Part shown: positions 1 to 8,857 of the stretch, piece by piece
Layout of the letters: every line of letters begins with the position of its first letter
How positions within the stretch are numbered: the stretch's first letter is position 1
Assembly (NCBI GenBank): GCA_021835025.1
Contig: JAKBQY010000014.1
Location: 1 to 64,000, forward strand
Reading direction: 5' to 3'
Length of the DNA stretch: 64,000 nucleotides
From: Thermoplasmata archaeon
GTDB lineage: Archaea; Thermoplasmatota; Thermoplasmata; Thermoplasmatales; Thermoplasmataceae
Notes under the pieces: generated by a model
What the model was told of the DNA's origin: nothing
The model's database searches: none
What the model saw: the letters and a program-made list of their open reading frames with translations, nothing else
Made by a program: the position numbers and the translations under genes

Positions 1-181
1 CCATGGGTTTCCTGCAGGATACAATAATTTCATAATTTAATCCAATATCTTCCGCAATTTGGATTATATTGTTCATATTTTTATCAAAATCGGAATTAAA
101 ATCAAAAATAGCAGTACAAAAAGAAACGTTTGTTGAATGATCGGTTAATAATTCCATTTTTGCTATATTTGATGTTTCCAT
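1..181 (-). CDS. Partial unknown protein (N-terminus only)
   Basis: An open frame runs from an ATG at 181 off the left edge, giving about 60 residues that begin METSNIAKMELL. The stretch with EIIVS near its end, about 30 residues after a hydrophobic strand, loosely recalls the N-terminus of family 2 glycosyltransferases, but no DxD motif falls in the visible part. The body is outside the window, so function cannot be set. Its promoter region would be shared with the divergent gcvPA side. Confidence 0.5.
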   Translation of the reverse strand, partial: METSNIAKMELLTDHSTNVSFCTAIFDFNSDFDKNMNNIIQIAEDIGLNYEIIVSCRKPM

Positions 182-558
182 TTATTATATGTAAATATTC
201 AATCAAATTAAACTTTATTGTTTTGAAATATTTTTTTATTTTCCATATCTAGAGTCTGCATTAATCTTATTCTGAATTGTATAAATAATTTTTAACCAGC
301 AATGTTTAATGGTTGGCCTGACATTTATTAGATATAATGAAATTCCCGTATATTCTGTGCCCGAAATAATGAATGAAATCGTGGGCAACTTTCTGGTATG
401 TTTTGGGGAGATCCTATGGTTCACACACTTCATGGAATTAACTAATCCCGTGTATTTTATAATTTTAACCATGCCTAAAGGAATATTAAAATTTTAGCTA
501 AGAATTGACAGTCTCGTTTTTATAAAACATTTAAATAACACATATTAATCGTTAAAAA
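182..558. other. Intergenic stretch with gcvP promoter
   Basis: About 375 bases lie between the left-edge gene and gcvPA. Short open frames exist on both strands at 236-497 but none has a recognisable motif, and the two overlap each other, so I do not call them. A TATA-like TTTATAAAAC at about 519-528, followed by a second AT-rich box, is the likely gcvPA promoter. No glycine-riboswitch-like structure was recognised. Confidence 0.4.
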
Positions 559-1848
559 ATGATAGATGAGAAATTAATGCTTAAAAGCATTGGAATGGGC
601 ACTTATGATGACCTTTTTTCAGATATACCCGAAAAATTGAGGGCAAATATGGATATTGGAAAACCATTGAGTGAGCAGGAACTCATTGAAAAAATTAAAA
701 GAATATCAAAAAAAAATGTTAATAAGGTTAGATTTCTTGGAAATGGTATTTATGATCGGTATATCCCACATCTTGTAGATGAAATAATTTCAAGAAGTGA
801 ATTTTTGACCTCATATACTCCGTATCAACCCGAAATATCACAGGGTATTTTGAATGCACTTTTTGAATATCAAAGTATAATATCCGATCTGACAGGAATG
901 GATGTCACTAACTCCTCAATGTATGACGGTTTCACCTCCCTTGGTGAAGCTGTTAGAATGGCATATCGTATAAATGGAAAAAATGAAATTCTTATACCAG
1001 GAAATATCTATAAGTCAAAATATGAAATAATCAAAAATTATGTTAATGGTTTGAATGTAAAATTCATTCAATATAGTTTTAATAAAAATGGACTGCTGAA
1101 TCTTGACGATTTGAGTTCAAAAATAAATGAGAATACATCATCCATAATTATTGAAAACCCCAATTCATTTGGACTTATAGATGAAAATGCAATGAGGGTA
1201 AAGGAAATAAAAAAGAGCGCAATCACAATAACATATTATGATCCCATATCCCTGGGAATTTTGGAACCTCCCGGTGAATATGATACTGATATAGCTGTAG
1301 CCGAAGGGCAGCAATTGGGAATACATATGAATGTAGGCGGCCCTTTGCTTGGCTTATTTTCCTTTAAAAAGGATTATGTCCATAAATCTCCTGGGAGATT
1401 AATAGGCCTCAGCAATGATAAAAATAATAATAAGGCATTTGTTATGACTCTACAGGCAAGAGAACAGCACATAAGAAGGGCAAAGGCCATGAGCAATATA
1501 TGTTCAAACCAGGCATTGCTTGCAGTCGCCGCAACAGCTTATTTATCGATTCTTGGAGAAAGTGGTTTAAGAAATATTGCATCAATTACAGTAAATAAAA
1601 GCAAAAAGTTAAGGGAAAACATGAAATCTATTGGCATAAACACGGTTTTTGATGGTATTAATTTTTCCGACAATTTATTCCACTTTGATAAAATTGACAT
1701 ATTGAAAAGTAAAGAAATTTCCGGTGGTGTAAAATTATCTGATTTAACATATATAAATGATATCCCTGATGCATCGTTTTTTTCAGTTACTGAAAAAACC
1801 AGTGATGATGATATAAACTATCTAGTGAAATCACTGGGGGGGTTTTAA
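559..1848 (+). CDS. gcvPA: Glycine dehydrogenase (decarboxylating) subunit 1
   Basis: This is the N-terminal half of the glycine-cleavage P-protein, which in archaea and many bacteria is split in two. With GcvPB it decarboxylates glycine and passes the aminomethyl group to the H-protein lipoamide. The 429-residue length fits the family. The diagnostic segment with FLGNGIYDRYIPH and TSYTPYQPEISQG lies near residues 53-95. It is followed after one base by gcvPB, so the two are co-transcribed. gcvT and gcvH are not in the window. Confidence 0.95.
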   Translation: MIDEKLMLKSIGMGTYDDLFSDIPEKLRANMDIGKPLSEQELIEKIKRISKKNVNKVRFLGNGIYDRYIPHLVDEIISRSEFLTSYTPYQPEISQGILNALFEYQSIISDLTGMDVTNSSMYDGFTSLGEAVRMAYRINGKNEILIPGNIYKSKYEIIKNYVNGLNVKFIQYSFNKNGLLNLDDLSSKINENTSSIIIENPNSFGLIDENAMRVKEIKKSAITITYYDPISLGILEPPGEYDTDIAVAEGQQLGIHMNVGGPLLGLFSFKKDYVHKSPGRLIGLSNDKNNNKAFVMTLQAREQHIRRAKAMSNICSNQALLAVAATAYLSILGESGLRNIASITVNKSKKLRENMKSIGINTVFDGINFSDNLFHFDKIDILKSKEISGGVKLSDLTYINDIPDASFFSVTEKTSDDDINYLVKSLGGF

Positions 1849-1849
1849 A

Positions 1850-3262
1850 ATGTATAAACAGGCACATTATGATGAGGATTTTTTAATAGATTACAATACA
1901 GGCTCGGATTACATTCTTGATGGAGAAAAATGTGATTTGCCTGAAAATATTAAAAGGAAATCACTAAAATTGCCAAATTTAAGAAGTTTTGATGTTTCAA
2001 GGCATTACACAAAATTATCTGAAATGAATTATTCTGTAGATATTGGAATGTATCCCCTTGGATCATGTACTATGAAATATAATCCCAAATACAATGATTA
2101 TATAGCTTCAATGGAAATATTTACTGATGTACACCCCCTTGATTACGAGGAAAATATACAGGGTTCGCTTGAAATAATGTATAATCTTCAAGAATACCTC
2201 AAATTGATTTCAGGAATGGATTTTGTAACACTTCAACCATCCGCCGGTGCCCATGGTGAATTCACGGGAATATTAATTGTAAGAAAATATTTTGAAATGA
2301 GAAATGAATTAAACCACAGGAATGAGATAATAATTCCCGACTCTGCACACGGAACAAATCCTGCTTCCGCTGCCATGGTTGGATTCAATGTTATTGAGGT
2401 GCCCTCAGATGAAAATGGATTGATAAATTTGGATGCCCTTGAGTCGGTTGTTTCCGATCATACTGCGGCTTTCATGATTACAAACCCCAATACACTTGGA
2501 ATTTTCGATGACAATATATTGAAAATCGCCGAAATAATGCACAAAAATGGTGCTTTACTGTATTATGATGGAGCCAATTTCAATGCTATTCTGGGGATAA
2601 CAACTCCTGGCATCATGGGCTTTGATATAGTCCATTTTAATCTTCACAAAACATTTGCAACACCACACGGAGGGGGTGGGCCTGGGTCAGGGCCGATTGC
2701 AGTAAAATCATTTTTGAAGGATTTCCTTCCCGTACCGGTCATTTCAAAGAAAGAGGAAAAATATTTTCTTGATTACAGTATAAAAAATACCATCGGAAAG
2801 GTCTCATCATATTATGGTTCATTTGCTATACTGTTAAGGGCATACTCATATATTTTAAAGAATGGGAACGATTTGAGAAAAAATACTGAAAAGGCGGTAC
2901 TGAATTCAAATTACATGGCTGGCCAGTTGAGAAATTATTATAATATACCATACAAAAAACTGAAGAAGCATGAATTTGTATTATCCACAGAAAATACGGG
3001 AAAAAGGGCACTTGACATATCAAAATATATCCTTGATTTTGGCATACATTCACCAACAACATATTTCCCCCTGATAGTAAAAGAGGCGATGATGATTGAA
3101 CCAACTGAATCCTCCACAAAAAAGGAAATTGATCTTTATATTGAAGTTATGAAAAGGGCAGCATCTATGGATGATGAAACGTTAAAAAATTCTCCTGTAA
3201 ATACTTCAGTTGGAAGAATAGACGAGGTCAAAGCAGCCAGAAACCTTATATTGCACTGGTGA
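1850..3262 (+). CDS. gcvPB: Glycine dehydrogenase (decarboxylating) subunit 2
   Basis: The C-terminal, PLP-carrying half of the P-protein, 470 residues. The PLP lysine is expected in HFNLHKTFATPHGG, at about Lys267, followed by the glycine-rich GGGGPGSGP loop. GTNPASAAMVGF near residue 168 is also typical. It begins one base after the gcvPA stop, with the G-rich end of gcvPA acting as ribosome binding site. A TATA-bearing gap then separates it from the RPA operon. Confidence 0.96.
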   Translation: MYKQAHYDEDFLIDYNTGSDYILDGEKCDLPENIKRKSLKLPNLRSFDVSRHYTKLSEMNYSVDIGMYPLGSCTMKYNPKYNDYIASMEIFTDVHPLDYEENIQGSLEIMYNLQEYLKLISGMDFVTLQPSAGAHGEFTGILIVRKYFEMRNELNHRNEIIIPDSAHGTNPASAAMVGFNVIEVPSDENGLINLDALESVVSDHTAAFMITNPNTLGIFDDNILKIAEIMHKNGALLYYDGANFNAILGITTPGIMGFDIVHFNLHKTFATPHGGGGPGSGPIAVKSFLKDFLPVPVISKKEEKYFLDYSIKNTIGKVSSYYGSFAILLRAYSYILKNGNDLRKNTEKAVLNSNYMAGQLRNYYNIPYKKLKKHEFVLSTENTGKRALDISKYILDFGIHSPTTYFPLIVKEAMMIEPTESSTKKEIDLYIEVMKRAASMDDETLKNSPVNTSVGRIDEVKAARNLILHW

Positions 3263-3342
3263 ACCTAAAAAATTCAGAATAAATTATAATTTTTATTTAT
3301 CAAGCAAAAAACATTAAATAAATATATTCAATAAAGAGATAT

Positions 3343-4398
3343 ATGAAATTAGATGAAATAAACAATAAAGCCACTACAATTGATTTAAAGGTCAAAATAT
3401 TATCCATAGACAAACGGGAAATAAACACCTCAAGGGGGGAAAGTGTATATTATTATGGAATGATTGGGGATGAAACCAGCGTTATGGCGTACACTGCCTG
3501 GGAATTTCCAACTGCCATAAAAGTTGGAGATGTGGTGGAAATCAAATATGCCCGAGTAAAGGAATATAACGGAAGATTAAGATTATATATGGATTCAAGA
3601 ACTGAAATTATCCTCAAGCCAGGTGAAAATCTGGATGTTAAGAATACATACAGAGAGGTAAAATTGCAGGATATATCAACAAAAACACCTTTTGTATCTG
3701 TATCCGGAATGGTTTCAGGCATAAAGACAAGGGAATACAGTAAAGAGGGGAGGGAATTTTTGATCTATTCCGGTTTTATTGAGGATAATACTTCGAAGGT
3801 CAGAATTTCCTCATTTGGAAAACCGCTTGAAAACGGTAAAATGTATTCAATAAAAGGTGCAAGGGTAGCGGAATTTAACAAACAGATGGAACTATCAATG
3901 GGTGATAAAACGGATATTGAGGAGATTTCACAGAATGTGGACTTTGAAAGGAATTTTAAGATATTCGAAATTAAAAACCCTGCGGGAAGTATCAATATAG
4001 AAGTCTTTGTTATAACAATTGGCTTAAAAAGTGGAATTATAAAAAGATGCGAAATATGCAATAAGCTTTTGAGTACTGATACTGGTATATGCAAGGATCA
4101 TCCCAATGCAGGAACGATTCTGGATATATTTACATATTTTACCGTTGATGATGGCACAGGAATTATGCAGGCAATTGCAGGAAAAAAAGCCATTCTTCCA
4201 ATAATAGGAATTGGGGATGATGAGATAGCAAAATATGCAAACGATATATACAATAAAATTAGTGAAAGATTATATGGCCACGCATTTAAAATGAATGTAG
4301 ATTTTATAATGAATGAAGAGGAACTATCACTAAGAGTGAATAACATATCAGAGCTGAATGAAACGGATTTCAAGAACGATATGATTGAGGAGGTTTGA
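3343..4398 (+). CDS. Single-stranded DNA-binding protein RPA, zinc-finger subunit
   Basis: A replication protein A-type single-strand DNA-binding protein of 351 residues. Repeated OB-fold segments are visible at about 10-100, 110-195 and 215-340. A zinc finger interrupts the third: Cys236, Cys239, Cys250 and His253. It should coat single-stranded DNA in replication and repair. The ATG follows an AT-rich promoter. The next gene, its RPA-associated partner, overlaps its end, a pairing known from other Euryarchaeota. Confidence 0.9.
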   Translation: MKLDEINNKATTIDLKVKILSIDKREINTSRGESVYYYGMIGDETSVMAYTAWEFPTAIKVGDVVEIKYARVKEYNGRLRLYMDSRTEIILKPGENLDVKNTYREVKLQDISTKTPFVSVSGMVSGIKTREYSKEGREFLIYSGFIEDNTSKVRISSFGKPLENGKMYSIKGARVAEFNKQMELSMGDKTDIEEISQNVDFERNFKIFEIKNPAGSINIEVFVITIGLKSGIIKRCEICNKLLSTDTGICKDHPNAGTILDIFTYFTVDDGTGIMQAIAGKKAILPIIGIGDDEIAKYANDIYNKISERLYGHAFKMNVDFIMNEEELSLRVNNISELNETDFKNDMIEEV

Positions 4399-4400
4399 AA

Positions 4401-5255
4401 ATGCCAAGAACTATACTGAAAAGAGAGAGATCCTACTGGATTTTTTCCAGAGAACTAAGGGATTCAAATATACTGGAAGGGGAAGATAAAAGACCATATA
4501 TAATTACCCCCCTGGGTTCAAGAATAAAAAGAATATTGATAACTGGAAAAATAACATACAAAAATGATGATGAAAAACTTATAAAGTTAACAGTTGCAGA
4601 TTATATAGGATCTTTCTATATTACCGCATTCAAAACGGGATTCAACAGTGAAATAGCAGATGAAGTGAATAAATACAATGTGGATGATACTGTTGTTATT
4701 ATGGGAAAGATAAGCTCATTTAAAACTGATGATGGAATTTTCTATTTTTCCATAAATCCAGAAATGATAAATAAAATATCTGAAAGTGAAAGGTTCTTCT
4801 GGGGTATCAGAACTCTTTATATTTCCAGAAGAAAATTATATGCAATAAGGGAGACAAAAAAGAATGAGAATGCAACCCTTGAAATGCTTACAAAACTTGG
4901 CTTTTCTGAGGAAGAAGCTGAGGCGGCCATAAGATCCAGTGATAAATATCCTAATTATGATTTTGAATCATATAGTAATGCAATATCCTCTGTAAATTAT
5001 GAATCGCCCGTTCCAGTAAATATAGAGAAGGACACACAAAAAAAGGAGGATAATACACTCATACCAGATTTCGAGGGATTTGTACTGGATTATATCAAGA
5101 ATAATGATGATGGCCCAGGATGCAAATATGATGATATAATCATAGCCTCGTCAAATAAGGGAATAAATCAGAACAGGCTTGATGAAATTTTGAATGTACT
5201 TGGTTCTAATGGAGATATTTACGAGGTTTCATTGAAAAGATACAAGGCCCTGTGA
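4401..5255 (+). CDS. RPA-associated OB-fold protein (COG3390 type)
   Basis: The small partner of the preceding RPA, about 284 residues. The N-terminal part (to about residue 140) is OB-like, with ILITGKITY and a later VVIMGKISSF strand. A short helical segment with GFSEEEAEAAIRSS follows, and the C-terminus (about 220-284) looks like a winged helix. I chose the ATG at 4401, which sits behind GGAGG inside the RPA end, over an upstream in-frame TTG. Translational coupling with RPA is likely. Confidence 0.85.
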   Translation: MPRTILKRERSYWIFSRELRDSNILEGEDKRPYIITPLGSRIKRILITGKITYKNDDEKLIKLTVADYIGSFYITAFKTGFNSEIADEVNKYNVDDTVVIMGKISSFKTDDGIFYFSINPEMINKISESERFFWGIRTLYISRRKLYAIRETKKNENATLEMLTKLGFSEEEAEAAIRSSDKYPNYDFESYSNAISSVNYESPVPVNIEKDTQKKEDNTLIPDFEGFVLDYIKNNDDGPGCKYDDIIIASSNKGINQNRLDEILNVLGSNGDIYEVSLKRYKAL

Positions 5256-5272
5256 CCTCCACCCATGACTAA

Positions 5273-5630
5273 ACAGTAGAGCAAAATAACCTCCAGGTCT
5301 ATTGTTGTAAGGCGTTAGAATTGCAACGAATGGGTTCACTATTATGAGTGATGCTGATACAAACACCTTCATCACACTAGATATTGTATACAATAATTGC
5401 GAGATAAACGTAGAAGAACCTAATGTTTAGCCTCTTTGATGTTGTCTTTGCAATGAACTTCCTAATCGTCCTGTATCCCGTCTCTATTTCCTCTCTTTTT
5501 GTACATCCTCAATATATCCTTAAGCTGCGGTTTCCTGTTTGTTGCAAATATGTACAGGATTCTTTTCTTTTTTTTCTCCATAAACTGATACAAGGAAATA
5601 TGTTATCTGGCTAAATTTTTGATCTGCTGA
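5273..5630 (-). mobile_element. MITE-like remnant of a DDE transposon, copy A
   Basis: A 358-base deletion derivative bounded by inverted ends: ACAGTAGAGCAAAAT on the left and ATTTTTGATCTGCTG on the right. On the minus strand the transposase C-terminus can still be read with frameshifts: YIFATN, then a kinase-like-looking but transposase-typical EIETGYRTIRKF and LAIIVYN. Four further copies occur at 27010, 41398, 62017 and 63292. GTGACCTCCACCC abuts its left end at 5252. It does not encode an intact protein. Confidence 0.85.
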
Positions 5631-5707
5631 AATAAAGTGTAATTACTCGTTTAAAGCGTTAAATTTTTATGAATAAAAATTAAAATATAATAAACACATT
5701 ATTTATT

Positions 5708-6313
5708 ATGGCAACGAAAGATGAGATCCTAGAGTGGTTTAAAAATACCAATGAAAATGCGCAAAAATTAATAGATTTAAAATGGCAAATAGTGCAAACA
5801 GGCAATTATACAATTCTTCAAAATGATAAAATACCTTTTTCAATGTTTATTGGGTTCAATGACGACAATATTATGAATATACTCATAAGAACGGGTATAG
5901 AAACAGCAACAATAGACAATGAGGAAAGACTGACAATTTACAGGGTTTTACTTATATTAAACAAAAGAGTTGAAATTGTGAAATTTATGCTTGATGGCAT
6001 TAATGAGGAGGTAATTGCAGGTGCAGATATGGAAATCCACTCAATTACGCGTGATGATTTAAATTCCGTATTGAATGCAATATTAACATCGTTCTACATG
6101 ATGGTCCAGGCTCTGCATCTTGAAGACCAGTTCAATCAACAGATCATCGAAAGAACATTTTTAATGATTAAAAATATGGCACAGGAAGGAAAGTCCAGAG
6201 AAGATATCAAAAATTACCTGGTAAAAACAATAGGTCTCAGAGATGAAGAAGCGGAGAAATTGATCAGTGAAGTTCTGGACTCAGGCAATGCTCCGGCTAC
6301 CATGTATCAGTAA
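5708..6313 (+). CDS. YbjN-like conserved protein of unknown function
   Basis: A 201-residue soluble protein. The first about 125 residues have the alternating strand/helix pattern of YbjN or type III-secretion-chaperone-like folds, with IPFSMFIGFNDDNIMNILI at its centre. The last about 70 residues are helical and charged, with DEEAEKLISEVL near the end. No catalytic motif is visible. A TATA-like element precedes the ATG. The NfeD-like gene follows after about 20 bases, so they may form one transcript. Confidence 0.6.
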   Translation: MATKDEILEWFKNTNENAQKLIDLKWQIVQTGNYTILQNDKIPFSMFIGFNDDNIMNILIRTGIETATIDNEERLTIYRVLLILNKRVEIVKFMLDGINEEVIAGADMEIHSITRDDLNSVLNAILTSFYMMVQALHLEDQFNQQIIERTFLMIKNMAQEGKSREDIKNYLVKTIGLRDEEAEKLISEVLDSGNAPATMYQ

Positions 6314-6332
6314 AAAAAATTTAACGATTAAC

Positions 6333-6695
6333 ATGAGCCCTCAATTTTTATATTACACTTCCACTGGAACGGGCAATGGTGCCCTGGCCGTACTTATAAT
6401 AGGCTTTATACTGATTCTGCTTATAATTTTCATCGTTATATATTATACCATAAAAATTATTACATCACAGACAGGTAAAAAATTTACAGGAGCCGAGTCC
6501 ATTATTAATAAAATTGGAATTGCAAGGACAGCAATTGAAGCAAATAGCAAAGGAACTGTTACCCTGGATGGGATATCATGGGAAGCCGTAAATCTTGGAG
6601 CAGAAAAAATAGAAAAATCTGATAATATTATTGTAATGGGAAGGAAAGGCGTGTCACTTCAGGTAAAAAAATTTAATAAAAAAATTTTAAGATGA
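6333..6695 (+). CDS. Small NfeD-like membrane protein
   Basis: About 120 residues from the ATG at 6333. I prefer this start because an upstream in-frame ATG at 6267 lies inside the previous gene. One strong membrane segment (about 18-42, rich in I and L) is followed by a small beta-rich domain with GIARTAIEANSKGTVTLDG and a final VSLQVKKF. This is the layout of short NfeD proteins, which carry a C-terminal OB-fold and often partner stomatin-like proteins. No stomatin gene is adjacent. Confidence 0.65.
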   Translation: MSPQFLYYTSTGTGNGALAVLIIGFILILLIIFIVIYYTIKIITSQTGKKFTGAESIINKIGIARTAIEANSKGTVTLDGISWEAVNLGAEKIEKSDNIIVMGRKGVSLQVKKFNKKILR

Positions 6696-6712
6696 AATAT
6701 TATTAAAAAGTA

Positions 6713-7021
6713 TTATCCTTTCCATATTCCAATTCCCAGACCTATTAAAAATAATACAAGTATAATAGACAGGGAACCAATTTTGCCTATTGGTAAAATG
6801 GATGGTAATTTATCTATATTTGCGAATATAAATGACTTTACATGTGACAATATTGCAGAAAATGATAATTTGGGCAAAAATGCAAATCCTGCATAGCCTG
6901 CAATAAAAATGGCAATAATTAGCAAAACAAAGGATGAAATACCTTTTTTAATTGCTAATCCAAAGAACAATCCATCAATAAACGCAAGAATCAAAATTAT
7001 ATAACCTTCAACAGCTACCAT
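6713..7021 (-). CDS. Small integral membrane protein, unknown
   Basis: About 102 residues, nearly all hydrophobic, with probably three to four membrane helices and no recognisable family motif. I chose ATG 7021 over ATG 7042 because a TATA-like ATTTAAAT at 7044-7051 lies at the leaderless distance from 7021. A perfect inverted repeat, CTAATATT-4-AATATTAG at 7061-7080, lies just upstream and could be a regulator site. The gene converges with the NfeD-like gene, with ends 17 bases apart. Confidence 0.5.
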   Translation of the reverse strand: MVAVEGYIILILAFIDGLFFGLAIKKGISSFVLLIIAIFIAGYAGFAFLPKLSFSAILSHVKSFIFANIDKLPSILPIGKIGSLSIILVLFLIGLGIGIWKG

Positions 7022-7396
7022 AAAAAGACAGGAGATAGTCATATTTAAATTTTTGTGAGCCTAATATTGTCAAATATTAGTTGATTTTTTTTAATAAAAT
7101 TATAACTTATTTCTTTTACACTAGAGTTCTTTTTCCGATTGATTCTAGACTTTGCAGGCTTTCATGTTAGAATTTCCTGTTAACAATCAATTAAAAGTTG
7201 GCAATGCCAAGAATAGAAAAACTTTTTAACCCCTTTTGCAGCATTCAAGAGGGTAATGTTGGTTCTTTCATAATTCAACAGTACATCCACATTTTAATTT
7301 ATCTGAAAAAATAAAATTCCATCATTTATAAAAAATAGACATGTGGAGGGCCTGTAAATTCGAAAAGATTAATTTATAATAACATGATTATAAGCG
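7022..7396. other. Intergenic stretch with two outward promoters
   Basis: Contains the ATTTAAAT promoter element and 8-bp inverted repeat of the leftward membrane-protein gene, and at 7372-7379 a TATA-like TTTATAAT 25 bases before the rightward phosphatase ATG. The central 200 bases show no gene or repeat that I recognise. Confidence 0.35.
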
Positions 7397-8008
7397 ATGA
7401 TATTTTATTTTATTCGGCATGGACAGACTGTGGATAATGCCAGAGCAGTCTTTCCAGATGAAAATACAAAATTAACAGATAAGGGAATAAAAGAAGCCAA
7501 GACTGCAAGTAAATTTTTTGGCAATATTAAATTTGATGCGATTTATACCAGCCCCTTTTTGAGAACTCTTGAAACGGCCAAAATTTTGACAGAAAAGAGG
7601 TATATAATTGATAAAAGGCTTAAAGATGTTGATACTGGAACATTAAAAGGTGAAAGTATTGAAGAAATCTCAAAAAAAGATAAAAACTGGTATACAACAT
7701 TTCGAGATGATATAGAAAATAAATACAACGTTGAAAGATTTAGTTCGGTTAAGGAAAGAATTAACGATTTTATAAATGAAACAGGGAAAAATAACTATAG
7801 CAGAGTTCTTGTGGTAACACATCTTGAACCAATTAGGGCTATGTTTTCTATTTCTATGGATATCGATGGAAAAGCGCTTGTAAATATAGAAATAAACAAT
7901 TGTTCCGTATCATTGTTCACGTATTTTGGCAGTAAACTATATTTGAAATCCCTTAACTGGATTCCTCTTGATATGTACGATAATAATAAAAATAGGAGTT
8001 TTTATTGA
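7397..8008 (+). CDS. Histidine phosphatase (phosphoglycerate mutase superfamily)
   Basis: A 203-residue enzyme of the branch with catalytic histidine in FIRHGQT (His8). A second arginine/glutamate region, SPFLRTLETAKIL, lies near residue 54, and the second histidine is in VVTHLEPIRA near 142. These features give a phosphohistidine phosphatase or mutase, but the substrate cannot be read from sequence. A TATA box lies 25 bases before the ATG, consistent with leaderless translation. A related paralogue lies at 37898-38497. Confidence 0.85.
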   Translation: MIFYFIRHGQTVDNARAVFPDENTKLTDKGIKEAKTASKFFGNIKFDAIYTSPFLRTLETAKILTEKRYIIDKRLKDVDTGTLKGESIEEISKKDKNWYTTFRDDIENKYNVERFSSVKERINDFINETGKNNYSRVLVVTHLEPIRAMFSISMDIDGKALVNIEINNCSVSLFTYFGSKLYLKSLNWIPLDMYDNNKNRSFY

Positions 8009-8011
8009 TAT

Positions 8012-8283
8012 GTGACCTCCTCCCACGAATGAATTCATGGGCTTCCTGTTTCGACGGTTACCGGTGGAGTCTCCACAGGCCTGAATTCCCCTCGGCCCTT
8101 GGGTACTTTGCCCTCCATGCTAAGCCATTCGACTTTACTGGCACAGGCATGCATAGTGCTATATGTGATCCGACCTTCTTCCATTATGTCTACCAGTGGA
8201 CAGGAATAATATTCTTCTGTGATATAAAAGGACCCCGTAATCTTTCCCACTCTCGTGTTTTCTTGTTGCCAATGCCATAACTG
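8012..8283 (-). pseudogene. Remnant of an IS200/IS605-type TnpB and its right end
   Basis: On the minus strand the frame ends in FRPVETPPVTVETGSP, the typical C-terminal tail of TnpB (RNA-guided nuclease of IS605-like elements). The upstream coding part is missing, including the RuvC and zinc-ribbon regions. Immediately beyond the stop is the element's end, GTGACCTCCTCCCACG, inside an imperfect hairpin (CCCACGAAT with ATTCATGGG) at 8022-8040. A second frame carries further fragments, so this is a decayed copy. Confidence 0.65.
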
Positions 8284-8429
8284 ATAATTAAGTAATGCAT
8301 CATATATCCTTATACAATATGGAATTTACTATGTCTCTAAGCAAAAAATAGATTGGGATTCCAACATTCTATGACTGCCAGGGCAATAATAAATAAATTT
8401 ATATAATTCTGAATTATTGTTGGGTTAAT

Positions 8430-8843
8430 ATGAGTTTGATAGTTATAGGTGTACTACATAAATATAATTCAGAAATAAAAAGTAAGGAATCTTCAGATAA
8501 TTATATAAATGTAACCAAGAAAATTTTGCAAATGTATAAAATTAAAAGCGGATGCCTCATTAATGGCAGGATAGATGAAATTAATTCGGCAGTTGATAGG
8601 GATAAACAAATAGAGGTGGCCATGCCAAATCTTGAAAGTATAAGTGGAATGCATGTTGATATGATATACGTTGAAGGAGAAGGAGAAAAGGATTACCTGT
8701 TTTTTCAGAATAAAGATTGGAACAAACTTGTCAACTTTGCCATTTTCCCGGAGGAATATGAAATTAAATTTGAATTTAGTACAATTTCCTGTGGCTTCAG
8801 AAAAATTAAATTATTCAATAAAGGTATAGTTATAGATAAATAA
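8430..8843 (+). CDS. Unknown protein, first gene of the Cdv operon
   Basis: A 137-residue soluble protein that I do not recognise. It is predicted to be mixed alpha/beta, with a hydrophobic first strand (SLIVIGVLHKY) and beta-rich C-terminus (ISCGFRKIKLFNKG). A TATA-like TTTATATAA at about 8399 gives a leaderless start. The Vps4-like ATPase begins 14 bases after its stop with a Shine-Dalgarno, so both are on one transcript. That placement suggests a partner or regulator of the membrane-remodelling ATPase, but this is inference only. Confidence 0.6.
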   Translation: MSLIVIGVLHKYNSEIKSKESSDNYINVTKKILQMYKIKSGCLINGRIDEINSAVDRDKQIEVAMPNLESISGMHVDMIYVEGEGEKDYLFFQNKDWNKLVNFAIFPEEYEIKFEFSTISCGFRKIKLFNKGIVIDK

Positions 8844-8857
8844 TTTCAGGTGTTCAA

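Noticed and set aside
309-497. Overlapping small frames on both strands near the left edge
   Set aside because: They overlap each other, have no Shine-Dalgarno or TATA spacing that fits, and no recognised motif.
182-558. Glycine riboswitch upstream of gcvPA
   Set aside because: No tandem aptamer-like conserved elements; the archaeal promoter is close to the start and leaves only a short leader.
5423-5614. A 63-residue frame that looks related to one at 63308-63514
   Set aside because: The two are reverse-complement readings of the same transposase tail in MITE copies A and D; the similarity is due to the repeat, not to a gene.
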